A stretch of 62,861 nucleotides of DNA, from contig JAFQLQ010000035.1 in assembly GCA_017414505.1 (NCBI GenBank), forward strand, positions 1 to 62,861, read 5' to 3'. Below, in pieces: positions 41,401 to 51,400 of the stretch (position 1 is its first letter; each line of letters opens with the position of its first letter). The DNA comes from Clostridia bacterium (GTDB lineage Bacteria > Bacillota > Clostridia > UMGS1840 > HGM11507). Under the pieces are notes generated by a model that was not told where the DNA came from, made no database searches, and worked only from the letters and a program-made list of their open reading frames with translations. Position numbers and translations under genes: made by a program.

Positions 41401-42674
41401 ATTACAATATGTCCGATTACTACAACGTTGCTTACCGTGTAAGAACAGAAGGTCATAATACCTATGTTGTAAATCCCGATGAAAAGCACGGTCAGGACAA
41501 GGACAACTATAAGACATATATGGTGGATAAGAAGATTAATTCTTCAAGCTACTATTCAATTGTTGATATAACAAGCTCCTACGAGGGCAAATTAAATCAG
41601 GCAAGAAGAGGCTTTAAGCTTACCGATAATATGAAATCTCTTATTGTAAGAGATGAAATAAGCTTTAAGGAAAGCTCTGATTTCTGGTGGTTTATGCACA
41701 CTCCTGCCGAAGTTACGGTAGATGGAAATGTGGCTTATCTTAAAAACGGAATGACAATGAAGGTTGAGGTTATCTCCAGTCAGCCTCTTGAATTCGGTGT
41801 AATGGATGCAGTTCCCCTTGAAACCTCTCCGAAGGTTCAGGGTGCTGTAAAAAACAACCCCAACAAAGGAATTTGCAAGCTTTACTTAAAGGGTAGGGTT
41901 GAAGGAGACCTTAATGTTACAATGAAAATGTCGCCTTGCATAGAAGGTGTAGAGGTTTCTCCTATTTCGGATGTTCCTTTTGAAAGATGGACTCTTGATT
42001 CGGAAGTTCCTAAAAAAACTGCTCCGAAGCTTTCTTCTGTAACCATAAACGGAGAAGCATTTGCGGCATTTAATCCTGATATCATAAGCTATAACTTTAT
42101 GAAAATGGGAAATCAGGTTCCTCAGGTTTCTGCATATTCAGCAAACGGTGATGTCAAGGTTACCTGCGATGAAAAAAGTGCAAATATTATTGTTTTTGAT
42201 AAAAATGATAAATCCAACTATAAGGTTTATAATATTGAATTTATAACTCTTAACAGCCCGAATACAGGCAATAAATACAGACTAATTAACCCTGCGGCTC
42301 TTACTGCAAGTGCAGAACCGCAATCCAACAACCCCATTAAAGCGGCAATGGACGGTGACCTTGTTACAAGATGGGCAGGAAACGGTGAGCAGTGGATTAT
42401 GCAGACCTTTGATAAAGAGGTTGAGGTTGCGGCTGTTGAGCTTTCTTGGATGAACGGTGCAAAAAGAAATCAGTTCTTTAAAATTCAGTATTCCACAGAC
42501 GGAGAAAACTTTACCGATTTGTTTGACGGTCAGAGCTCAGGAGCAACCGATGATCTGGAAATTTACGAATTTACACCTGTAAAAGCCAAATATATAAGAA
42601 TTTTATGTAACGGTACAACAGAAGGCACATGGACATCTATGACAGAGTTTTATGTTCACGAAAAGAACAACTAA
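38490..42674 (+). CDS. Secreted heparinase II/III-like protein with LamG-like and F5/8-type domains
   Basis: A 1394-aa secreted protein. Signal peptide at 1-26. Two concanavalin/LamG-like beta sandwiches (about 30-215 and 235-425). A stretch at about 440-540 resembles the copper-amine-oxidase N-terminal (stalk) domain ('AIVNGKRIEISAKPQFMENE'). Residues about 565-830 form the alpha/alpha toroid ('GVHPRIMATAQDFELLKREL', 'YDWLYDYWTPERRKN', 'WTEGTLYWAYTNGFL'). Residues about 900-1150 are the heparinase II/III beta domain with 'SHNHYDHGSFIYEAFGKRW'. Residues about 1260-1394 are a discoidin-type (F5/8 C) domain ('AMDGDLVTRWAGNGEQWIM', 'FKIQYSTDGENFTDL'). The family includes uronate polysaccharide lyases and hydrolases; the exact substrate is unknown. 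The frame's TTG at 38472 is upstream of the SD; ATG 38490 is used. Confidence 0.85.
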   Translation: MSFKKRCTALFVMLCMLCTAFPVFSKEAETAAISLNTAFDNELTGVVPAGIMGAYGTEIVNAGGRNKYLKLTADENGASAVFACELFPQQFVVQLDVMIDDSMESLDFSLKNSANSAIRLYQQKTDGARLYNNKKSSGLRHNKWTTIAFAVDTVSNSYVMHKNGLRVSDAWVGSSFGTLTSFNVNIASLGGKTSELLIDNVRIYSGKKLLKKFPKVEYNEGVYQPDAEVAPEQTENGVTIWQKENFENHYNQNSVSISARTLKTEDNILDIREEDGNKYLYFERTSSDPHINFYVGPNTGKFIIQMDIDSDDMSGPQKSIGMSNYGIRLLPGGNITLADGSVIGRLNNEGFTNLAIVIDPQKFQYQIYLDRKPVTKKIRGDEINFASTLLRFYVYNLNGKASFKIDNLITYSGEELIDINEYGGFSKEKLPSTEVALKQVGDAIAVHAHAKRAIVNGKRIEISAKPQFMENELWMPAEVLEKAGKTVTCEEKIIDETKFVKVSEAAKALNLNYFTDDKGYGYDKGFAIIGNGDYTGFAEDFMLYNEANNYLCYERPSAGTILEKQQAVSYGVHPRIMATAQDFELLKRELLYNETKKEWFEQIKKTADAAVGNGRPTHSLDGARLNSMHGMVDEIIYLCFVYKITGDAKYAEEAYADLAHMGTRADWNPGHFLDVGAGANCYAVAYDWLYDYWTPERRKNLEQIIYDKALSYYHNSLHNGQYSRWIEETVSEGSQGNWPIVCSSGPVMAALALMDVYPEMCSNLVSDALRVLEYTLKGFSDNGDWTEGTLYWAYTNGFLSRLISSLDIALGTEFDYYYGIPGIMDTVDYAYSLITPQNVYNFGDAEDVAMNLTSAAWHASMVAKKDEKKALDMYKLIMKYYKAKGISGGLWDILKMDNRVAVGDPESLSMEYWSPKTGYANVRSGWNFADETFLGFLYGSEQLTSHNHYDHGSFIYEAFGKRWALDLGRDDYNMSDYYNVAYRVRTEGHNTYVVNPDEKHGQDKDNYKTYMVDKKINSSSYYSIVDITSSYEGKLNQARRGFKLTDNMKSLIVRDEISFKESSDFWWFMHTPAEVTVDGNVAYLKNGMTMKVEVISSQPLEFGVMDAVPLETSPKVQGAVKNNPNKGICKLYLKGRVEGDLNVTMKMSPCIEGVEVSPISDVPFERWTLDSEVPKKTAPKLSSVTINGEAFAAFNPDIISYNFMKMGNQVPQVSAYSANGDVKVTCDEKSANIIVFDKNDKSNYKVYNIEFITLNSPNTGNKYRLINPAALTASAEPQSNNPIKAAMDGDLVTRWAGNGEQWIMQTFDKEVEVAAVELSWMNGAKRNQFFKIQYSTDGENFTDLFDGQSSGATDDLEIYEFTPVKAKYIRILCNGTTEGTWTSMTEFYVHEKNN

Positions 42675-42687
42675 CGGAGTGATTACT

Positions 42688-45600
42688 ATGAAAAAAAGTT
42701 TTTTAGCTTTGACTTTGACAGCAACGATGCTGCTGTCAGGCTCCGGAACGGTATATTCTGAAAATTCTGCAACGGTTTATTTCAAAGAAGACTTTTCCTG
42801 CCATTATAATGCAGATAGTTTACATGTTACAAAAAATCTTAAATATAGTAACAATCTTCTCGAAATCCGTACTGAAAATCAGAATAAATACCTTTATTTT
42901 GAAAGAAATTCCGGTGATCCGCATATTGATTTTTATATTGCAAACAAGGAAAATAAATTTGTTGTTCAGGCAGATTTTAAGCTTTCTCAAATAAATGCAG
43001 GAGCAATTACATTTGGCATTACTGCTTCCGGTTACAGTATAAACATAAGCGATTACGGAAAAATAACCGCATCAGACGGTACTTATCTTGGCTGGCTTAA
43101 CACAAGCAGTTACACCAATATTGCACTTGCGATTGATCCCGTAAATAAATTGTATGATGTGTATATAAACGGCAGTAAGAAAACAAACGGCATATCTGTT
43201 GAAAGCAACGATCTTTCCACTTCAACCTGCAGAATTTATATTTACAACAATGCAGGTGTTTCAAGCATAAAATTTGATAATCTTCTTATTTACAGCGGAA
43301 ACAGTCTTATTGACATTGATAATTACGGTGGATTTTCCAAAAAAGCTCTTGCCGATGACAATGCGGCGTTAAATCAGGTGGGAAACGCAATTGCGGTTCA
43401 CGCTATGTCAGAAAGAGCTATAATAAACGGTGAAAGAGTTGAAATTTCCGCCAGACCTAAGTTCATTGATAATGTGCTCTGGATTCCTTACGATGTTATT
43501 GAAAAAGCGGGAAAAACAGTAAGCTGTGCAACTAAAAATATTAACGGAATAAATTTTGTTAAGCTTTCAGAGGTGGCTAAGGCTCTTAACCTTAATTATT
43601 ATATAGACAGCTCGGGCTATGGCTTTGATAAAGGCTTTGCCATTATGGGAAGCGGAGATTATTCGCAGTTTGCATCGAATTTTATGCTTTATAACGAGGC
43701 AAACAACTATCTTTGCTACGAACGCCCGAAGGCTACGGAAATAAAAGCAAAGGTAACAACATCTCATCCGAGACTTCTTGCAACAGCAGAGGATTTTAAA
43801 GAGCTTAAGAGTGAAATTACAACCGATGCCAAAAAAGCTGAGTGGTATGCTGATTTAATTGCTTTTGCAAATAAAAGGCTTACTTATGGAGTTCCTTCAA
43901 CAGAGCTTGACGGTTCGCGTCTTAATTCTCTTCACGGACTTATAGAGCCTACAATTAATATGTGCCTTGCATACAGGCTTTCGGGCAATGAAGAGTATGC
44001 AAAAAAGGTTTATACCGACCTTGAGGTGCTAGGCAAAAGAGAAGACTGGAATCCTGCACATTTCCTTGACATAGGTGCCGGAACAGTTGCCTACGCAATA
44101 GCTTACGACTGGCTTTATGACTACTGGAATGATACACAGAAGAAATTTTTGGAAGAAACAATTTATACACATTCACTTATATATGTTCACAATTCGCTGT
44201 ATAACGGAAGATATACAAGCTGGATTGAAGATACAGTATCCGAAGGAAACACGGGAAACTGGCCTATAGTTTGTATGTCCGGCCCTGTGATGGGTGCTCT
44301 GGCACTTATGGAGGTTTATCCCGAAATTTCTGCGGAAATTGTTCAGGACGGATTCAGAGTTATTGAATACACTCTAAAAGGCTTTGCCGATACCGGCGAC
44401 TGGACTGAAGGGCCTCTTTACTGGACTTATGCAAACAGATTTTTATCTTATCTTTTAGGCTCCTGCGATACAGCGATGGGAACAGATTTCGGGTATTATC
44501 ACAATACTCCCGGAATTACCGATACGGTTTATTATGCATATTCTCTTGCAACTCCAAACGGAGTTTACAATTTTGGTGATGCGGAATATACAAACCTTAA
44601 TTTATTTCCTGCATCGTGGCACGCTTCGAAAATAGCGGAGACAGATTCAGCCAAAGCGAATGAAATATATAAGCTTATTTTACAGTACAACAACAAGAGA
44701 GGTCTTAACGGAGATTTATGGGATTTTCTTAAAATGGATACTTCAGCTGCAAATTCTGCTCCGGAAAGCTTAAACAGTGAATATATTTCTGAAAAGCTTG
44801 GATTTTCATCCTTGAAATCGGGCGATGATATTTATTTCGGCTATCTGTACGGCCCGAAATTAAGACTTTCTCACGACCATTACGACCACGGCTCATTCGT
44901 TTACGAAACAAAGGGCGCAAGATGGGCACTTGACCTTGGAAGAGATAATTATGATATGGAAAACTATAATACTGCCGCTTACAGAAGAAGAGCCGAAGGG
45001 CATAACGTTTATGTAATCAATCCCGATGAAGGGCCCGGACAGATAAAGGATACATATAAAACCTATCTTGTAAACAGAAAAAATGACGAAAAAGGTTACC
45101 GTTCTGTTGCGGATTTAACCGCATCCTATTCCGACTGGGCAACAAAGGCAAGACGTGGCTACAAGCTTGATAAAGCACTGAAAACTCTTACTGTAAGGGA
45201 TGAAATAAGCTTTAAGCAAAATTCTGATTTCTACTGGTTTATGCATACTGAGGCAACTGTGCAGATTGAGGGAAATAAGGCGCTTCTTGTTTCGCCTGAT
45301 AACAGCTCCAATATGCTTGTTGAATTTATTTCAAATCAGCCTCTTACGATTTCGGCTTCCGATGCAGTTCCTTTTGCAGCTTCTCCTGAAGTTACGGGTG
45401 ATATTAAAAATAATCCCAATAACGGAATCAAAAAAATTGTAATAAGCGGTTCGGTTTCAGGTGATTTAACTTTAACTGTAAAGCTTACTCCTATGGACGG
45501 AAACACCTATCCCGAAATAGCGGATGAAAGCTTAGAGAACTGGTTTAAAGAATCTGAAGAAGATGAAGAAATTATAGTTCCCGAAAAAAATATTCTTGCT

Positions 45601-46134
45601 GATATTAAAGTAAACGGAATTTCTGTTCCGGAATTTGATTCCGCAAAAGAAAACTATACAATCGGTGCGGATTACACTTTCGGCACTCCGTTTGTAGAAG
45701 CAATTCCCGGTGAGGATGCAGAGGTTACCGTAACCGAAGTTGATAAATACAATTTCAGAATTACCGTTTCCGGCAAGGTTTACAACATTCATTTTACCGA
45801 GGTTTCCGGTGAATACAACAGAAGTCTTGTTAAAAACGGCATTGCAATGGGCTCGGCATATATTTTTAATAAAAATGAAAACGGAGATTTTGTTTATACA
45901 GATTCTCCTGCAACCGGGAAAAACTTTGGCGGAATGTTTGTTAAAAATGTTTCCGAAAAAAACAGAAAGGTTTACCTTTTCGCTTCCTACACGGCAAATG
46001 GCAGAGAGGCAATAAAAGTTTCAAAGTGTGAGCTTGCTCCCGGTCAGCAGAAATTTTTAAAGGTATACTTTGAAATGAACGATGACATAAGCAATTACGA
46101 TTCACTCGTTTTCAGAGTGATTGATACTGATTAA
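42688..46134 (+). CDS. Secreted heparinase II/III-like protein, paralogue
   Basis: A 1148-aa secreted paralogue of the preceding gene, 13 bp downstream. Signal peptide at 1-25. One LamG-like domain (about 25-215), the copper-amine-oxidase-N-like stretch (about 235-340), the toroid (about 360-640) with 'SHPRLLATAEDFKELKSEI' and 'YDWLYDYWNDTQKKF', and the beta domain with 'SHDHYDHGSFVYETKGARW'. In place of the F5/8 domain it ends with a cadherin-like stretch and the 95-aa beta tail found in other secreted proteins of this window. The frame starts at 42652 within the upstream gene, but ACGGAG precedes the ATG at 42688. The pair probably acts on the same acidic polysaccharide with different binding modules. 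Confidence 0.85.
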   Translation: MKKSFLALTLTATMLLSGSGTVYSENSATVYFKEDFSCHYNADSLHVTKNLKYSNNLLEIRTENQNKYLYFERNSGDPHIDFYIANKENKFVVQADFKLSQINAGAITFGITASGYSINISDYGKITASDGTYLGWLNTSSYTNIALAIDPVNKLYDVYINGSKKTNGISVESNDLSTSTCRIYIYNNAGVSSIKFDNLLIYSGNSLIDIDNYGGFSKKALADDNAALNQVGNAIAVHAMSERAIINGERVEISARPKFIDNVLWIPYDVIEKAGKTVSCATKNINGINFVKLSEVAKALNLNYYIDSSGYGFDKGFAIMGSGDYSQFASNFMLYNEANNYLCYERPKATEIKAKVTTSHPRLLATAEDFKELKSEITTDAKKAEWYADLIAFANKRLTYGVPSTELDGSRLNSLHGLIEPTINMCLAYRLSGNEEYAKKVYTDLEVLGKREDWNPAHFLDIGAGTVAYAIAYDWLYDYWNDTQKKFLEETIYTHSLIYVHNSLYNGRYTSWIEDTVSEGNTGNWPIVCMSGPVMGALALMEVYPEISAEIVQDGFRVIEYTLKGFADTGDWTEGPLYWTYANRFLSYLLGSCDTAMGTDFGYYHNTPGITDTVYYAYSLATPNGVYNFGDAEYTNLNLFPASWHASKIAETDSAKANEIYKLILQYNNKRGLNGDLWDFLKMDTSAANSAPESLNSEYISEKLGFSSLKSGDDIYFGYLYGPKLRLSHDHYDHGSFVYETKGARWALDLGRDNYDMENYNTAAYRRRAEGHNVYVINPDEGPGQIKDTYKTYLVNRKNDEKGYRSVADLTASYSDWATKARRGYKLDKALKTLTVRDEISFKQNSDFYWFMHTEATVQIEGNKALLVSPDNSSNMLVEFISNQPLTISASDAVPFAASPEVTGDIKNNPNNGIKKIVISGSVSGDLTLTVKLTPMDGNTYPEIADESLENWFKESEEDEEIIVPEKNILADIKVNGISVPEFDSAKENYTIGADYTFGTPFVEAIPGEDAEVTVTEVDKYNFRITVSGKVYNIHFTEVSGEYNRSLVKNGIAMGSAYIFNKNENGDFVYTDSPATGKNFGGMFVKNVSEKNRKVYLFASYTANGREAIKVSKCELAPGQQKFLKVYFEMNDDISNYDSLVFRVIDTD

Positions 46135-46149
46135 AGGAGGGTGATTTAT

Positions 46150-48456
46150 TTGAAAAAAACAATTGCATTTTTGCTTTTTGTAATAATGCTTGTTCCTTCA
46201 CTTTTGGTCAACGCAGAGGAAAGCGTTTCGATTTACTCGGAGACTTTTGACGACCAGGGGCATTGGGGAAAATATATAAGCGGCTGGACTATGGATGGTT
46301 CGGGCGAGGAGCTTTTCTCATACGAAAGCGGCGGAAGCGGAAAAACCGATTCGGCACTTAAAGTCACCTACGATAAGGAAATAAATTATAAAAATTCTTC
46401 TAACGGAGCGGTAAACGAAATTACCAACAGTATGTACAAGCTGGATGCACCGTCCTTTTCAAATGGCGATATGATTGCTCCCGGAGAAATGCTTGTTGTT
46501 GAAATCGCTGTAAAAGCAGAGGATTACAACGCAAGAAGAACCGTTGAAATTATAGGTTTGGATGCCGATAAAAAAACAGGTCCTGCCGGAAGATTCATTT
46601 CTTTTGGAACGGATGGACAGATTGGTACTGCTTTTCAGGCTTCGGGAAACTTCAATGCACCGCTTAAAACTTACGGTTCTTACGAGCCGGGAAAATGGTA
46701 TTACATAGCCGCAGAAATTAATCTGGGAGAATATTTTTACAACCTTTATATAAACGGCGAAAAGGTTGATACCGAAAATATTCCTCTTGTAGGCTACAAT
46801 GGGCAGTCTGCTTCAAATTACTGGCCGAAAGCCATTAACTACATTCAGGATATACGTTTAAGCACTGTGCCAAAAAATTCCAAGGTTTCGGAATTTCTGC
46901 ATTCGGAAACCTACTTTGATAATTTTAAAATTTATCTTGGAAGCTACGATGCAGAGTCTGCAAAATCCAATCTTATTATCCCTGCAAAATATCAGGTGGA
47001 AAACCAGGTTATTTATTTAAACGGTGAAACCTATACAGCGGCGGATATTTCAAACGATATTACTGCCGCAAGCGGTACAGTTCTTTACGATAAAAACTGG
47101 AACGAAATACCGCCCGAAACCGAAATTGAAGAAACCTGTTTTCTTGTAGAAACGGTTGCCAACGGAAATGTTTACGCTCACGTTATAGATCCGTTTTCTC
47201 CAACAACCCATATTTACAGCGATGATATGACAAGTCAGGGAAACTGGACTGCACAGCAGAAATGGTCACCCGATAATTCGGGCACAAATCTTTTCTCATA
47301 CGAAAGCGGCGGAATGGGCAAAACCGATGTTTCGCTTAAAGTTACTTACGATAAAAACCGCGAATATAAGGTTGGAACAAGTGTTGTAAATTTAATTGAA
47401 CACACAAGGTCGGATATTTCATCATCTTATATGACAAACACCGATTTGTTAACTTTGGGCACAAAGGTAGTTATGGAAGCCTCTGTTATGGCAAAGGATT
47501 ACAATGCGGTAAGATACATTTTATGGGGAGGAGCAAACGGAACTACTGTTATTCCAATATATTTCGGAACTGACGGAAATTTCGGAGCGATTTATTCAAA
47601 TAATAATCCCGTAGCTTGCCTTAAAACTTTCGGAAAATACGATATCAATAAATGGTATAACATAGCTTTTGAGTTTACGGTTGGCGACCATTATAATTAC
47701 AGTATTTACATAAACGGTGAAAAAATGGATACAACCGATATTCCTCTTATAGGCTATAATTACAACTCTGCTTCCCAGTGGTGGCCTAAGCCGGTTGAAG
47801 GAATAAGCTATGTAAGATTCTGTACAGAACCGAAAAATCAGAATGTTTTGGAATTTGAATATTCGGAAAGCTATTTTGACGATTTGAAAATCTATATAGG
47901 CTCATATAACTATAAAACTGCAAAAAGCACTCTTAAATCCGAGTATCTTACAGTTGAAAACGATACGGTTTATGTTGATAACAAGCCTATGACAGCAGGA
48001 GAATTAAAGGATATGTTAACCTGTAAATCAGAATACAGAATCTACAGCGACAATTCTTTTGAAACGGAGCTTTCTGATGATGAATTTCTTCCGGAGGAGG
48101 CTATGATTGCGGAAACCCTGAGAAATTCAGGCTTGCATATTTATAAAGTAAGACCTTATGTGTATTTTGAGAATGTAAGCTTTGTTGAAAACAGCGGAAA
48201 ATATAAAGTAACCGGTAATCTAACAAATAAATCGGGAGTTTCAACAAAGGTGAGAGTTGTTGTTGCCGCATTCAGCGGAGATGAAATGCAAAGCATTACA
48301 TCTTCAAAATACGAGGTTTTTGAAACTGATGTTCCGGTTGAAACAGCGGAAATTACAACCGACGAAAACACAACAAGCGTGGAAGCGTGGGTAATTGATT
48401 CCTGGGCTTCACAGAAATCTTATTCCAAGACTCATATTAAGGACATAATAAAATAA
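46150..48456 (+). CDS. Secreted two-module LamG-like protein
   Basis: A 768-aa secreted protein. Signal peptide at 1-24. Two copies of a composite module: a LamG/concanavalin-like beta sandwich of about 240 aa ('YNARRTVEI', 'FGTDGQIGTAFQ', 'YNLYINGEKVDTENIPLVGY', 'YFDNFKIYLGSYDAESAKSN') plus a linker of about 70 aa ('YLNGETYTAADISNDITAAS', 'LVETVANGNVYA'). The modules span about 25-345 and 355-665. A 100-aa beta tail ends the protein ('VVAAFSGDEMQSITSSKYEV', 'VEAWVIDSW'). Start is TTG at 46150, 8 nt from AAAGGAGGG; the GTG at 46141 falls within that site. There is no catalytic motif; likely glycan-binding or structural. It follows the heparinase-like pair by 15 bp. Confidence 0.8.
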   Translation: MKKTIAFLLFVIMLVPSLLVNAEESVSIYSETFDDQGHWGKYISGWTMDGSGEELFSYESGGSGKTDSALKVTYDKEINYKNSSNGAVNEITNSMYKLDAPSFSNGDMIAPGEMLVVEIAVKAEDYNARRTVEIIGLDADKKTGPAGRFISFGTDGQIGTAFQASGNFNAPLKTYGSYEPGKWYYIAAEINLGEYFYNLYINGEKVDTENIPLVGYNGQSASNYWPKAINYIQDIRLSTVPKNSKVSEFLHSETYFDNFKIYLGSYDAESAKSNLIIPAKYQVENQVIYLNGETYTAADISNDITAASGTVLYDKNWNEIPPETEIEETCFLVETVANGNVYAHVIDPFSPTTHIYSDDMTSQGNWTAQQKWSPDNSGTNLFSYESGGMGKTDVSLKVTYDKNREYKVGTSVVNLIEHTRSDISSSYMTNTDLLTLGTKVVMEASVMAKDYNAVRYILWGGANGTTVIPIYFGTDGNFGAIYSNNNPVACLKTFGKYDINKWYNIAFEFTVGDHYNYSIYINGEKMDTTDIPLIGYNYNSASQWWPKPVEGISYVRFCTEPKNQNVLEFEYSESYFDDLKIYIGSYNYKTAKSTLKSEYLTVENDTVYVDNKPMTAGELKDMLTCKSEYRIYSDNSFETELSDDEFLPEEAMIAETLRNSGLHIYKVRPYVYFENVSFVENSGKYKVTGNLTNKSGVSTKVRVVVAAFSGDEMQSITSSKYEVFETDVPVETAEITTDENTTSVEAWVIDSWASQKSYSKTHIKDIIK

Positions 48457-48484
48457 AAAAACAAAAAACGAAAGGATGGAAAAA

Positions 48485-51400
48485 ATGAAAAGATTATTTT
48501 CAATCTTACTTGCTGTAACAATGCTTATTTCAACATTTGCATTTGTTTCGGCAGAAACAACAGGAAGTGTTTCGATTATTAACGAAACATTTAACGCAGG
48601 AACTCCTACTCACGGTTGGGGAGGAATGTTCAACTGGAGCAATAATTCACTTGGAACAGGTTGGGCTGTTACTCCTTACACCTACGCTGATGGCGGTAGC
48701 GGAAAAGCTGCCGGTGACAGTGCTTTGAAAGTAGGCTTTACGCAGGGAACAACCTATAAAAATGGTGATACAGCAGTATCTCCATCAAACACATGGTTGC
48801 ATTATGGAGCTACTTCTGCAAACATTACTGCTATTACCAATGGCTTTAACGCAGGTAAAAAAATGGTTATCGAAATGAATGTTAAGCCTGAAGATACTTA
48901 CACCAAAAGAACATTACAGTATAACGCAACAGATGCTTCCGGAAATACTTCTTATATTCAGTTTTTAATATTTGATACTGATGGAAATATGAAAACAGTA
49001 TACGCAAACGGCAAAGGAAATTCAACTCAGACAATAGGAAAATATGCAGTTGGAAAATGGTATAATATAGCTGTTGTTATTTCTCCGGAAATACAGGTTG
49101 TGGAAGGCGACCTTACTTGTTTAAGAAATGCAATGGAATTATATATTAATGGAGAACAAATTGCGTTAGACGGAAAATACTGCAATGCAAATGCGGTTGC
49201 AATTACAAATTTCCATAGTTTCAGATGCTATAATGCACCTGTGCTTTCCAACGACACGCCTGCATATAACTCTACTACATACTATGATGATATTAAATTG
49301 TATATGGCAGACGGATATGATGCAGAACCGGCAAAATCAAAAGTTGTGATTTCCGATAAATATGCAGTTTTAAATCCTTCTTCCGACAGAGTTATTTTTG
49401 CCGGTGCTAACAGCACAGCTACTGCGGCTGATATTCTTGCCGATGTAACATCAGCAAATGCAGTTAAATTGTTTGATTCAAACTGGAATGAAATTACAGA
49501 TACATCAAAAGTAATTGACGGTACATGGTATCTTGTAGAAACTACTGCAAACAACAATCTTCATACTTATACAATAAAGAAAGAAGACGGAACATCTGTT
49601 GTTTCACATACATCTTCTTTTGAAGGCAGTGATGTATTTAGTAAGCTTTCATCAGGATGGGATGCAGCAGATGTATCAAAAATTTATTCTTATGCAAACG
49701 CAGGAAGCGGAAAAGCTGCTGATAATCAGGCATTACTTGTAAAATATGATTCTTCGGTTGCATATACAACAACAATTTCAGATTCTAAATCTATAATTTA
49801 TGCTGCAAGTGTTGGAAATAGCGGCAATATAGGAACAGGAACAACATTCGTTTCCGAAGTTTCCATAAAAGCGGACGATTATAATTCTGTAAGACAGGTT
49901 GAGCTTTACGGAACAAACGGAGGTACGGGAAGATTTATACGTTTTGATACTGACGGTACTATCGGAACTTCCTATCAGGCAAATGCCGGCGAAAATGTAT
50001 GTCTGAAAAAATACGGCAATTATGAGCTTGGAAAATGGTATCATATTGCTGTTGAAATAACAAGCGGAAGTTGCTGGTATAACCTATATATCAACGGTGA
50101 AAAGGTTGATACATTAGGAATTCCTCTTGTTGCTTATAACGGAACAAAAAATCAGCAGTACTGGGCTGCTCCCGTTGACGGATTTAAAGAGGCAAGAATT
50201 GTAACAATGCCCAAATATGAAAATGGTGTTATTGCAAATTCTCAGTCTTACTATGATGATTTTAAATTATATGTTGGTAAATTTGATGCATCCAAAGTTA
50301 AATCCTCTTTAACAGCATCAGGAATTTGTGCAATAAACGGCACAACTATTAATGTAATGAAAAATAATCCTACAGTTGATGAATTAAAAGCAGGAGTAAG
50401 CGGTAATTACACTCTTTATAATAAAGACTGGACACCTTTTACAGATTCAGTAATCAACGGAGAAATTTATCTTGCTGAAACTACAGCAAACGGTCATGTT
50501 ATTGTTTATACAGTTTCTGCAGGCGCTGTTGAAATTTATTCAGATGATTTCAATTCAAACAATAACTGGGTTAATAAACAGAAATATTATGTTGATAATT
50601 CCGGAGACAATCTTTTTGCATATGTAAATGGCGGTTCCGGTAAAAATGATTCTGCATTCAGAATTACTTATGATAAGAATAACACTTATAAAATTGGTGA
50701 AACTGTTGTAACTGAAATTGACCACACCCGTTCACAGCTTACTGCAGATAAAATGTCCAATCTTGATAAGCTTACAGCGGGAACAAACTTTGTATTTGAA
50801 GTTTCTTTGAAAGCTGAAGATTATAATGCAACACGTGAGATTACAATTTTTGGTCCGGGCTCCTACGAATTTGGTATTCCTGTAAGCTTCGGAACTGACG
50901 GTTCTCTTGGTACAGCACGTCAGGAATATGGCACAAACAAAAACATTAAAAAACTTGGAACATACAAAACCGGAGTATGGTACAACCTTGCATTTGAACT
51001 TACAATCGGAAGTCCCGATTACAATATGTATATCAACGGAGAAAAAGTTCTTAACAAGGGTGAGGCAAAGCTTGTAATGCATTCAACTTATGCAAACAAT
51101 CCTCTTAGCACTATTTCGGAAATACGCTTGCAGACTACTCCCGTTAACAAAACAGTTTCTGCTTTTGAAACATCAACCACATATTTTGATAATCTTAAGC
51201 TTTATGTAGGAAGCTATGATGCAAATGCTGCAAAATCTGCAATCACAGTTCCCGAAAAATACACACTTGAAGGCACTAACCTTGTTATTGGTGAGGGCGT
51301 TACAGCAGGCGAATTAAAAACAGAGCTTGGCGGAAATGTTGAAGTTTATGATGAAAACTGGAATGTAATTGCAAATGACGAAGTTATTGGCGGTACAGCC

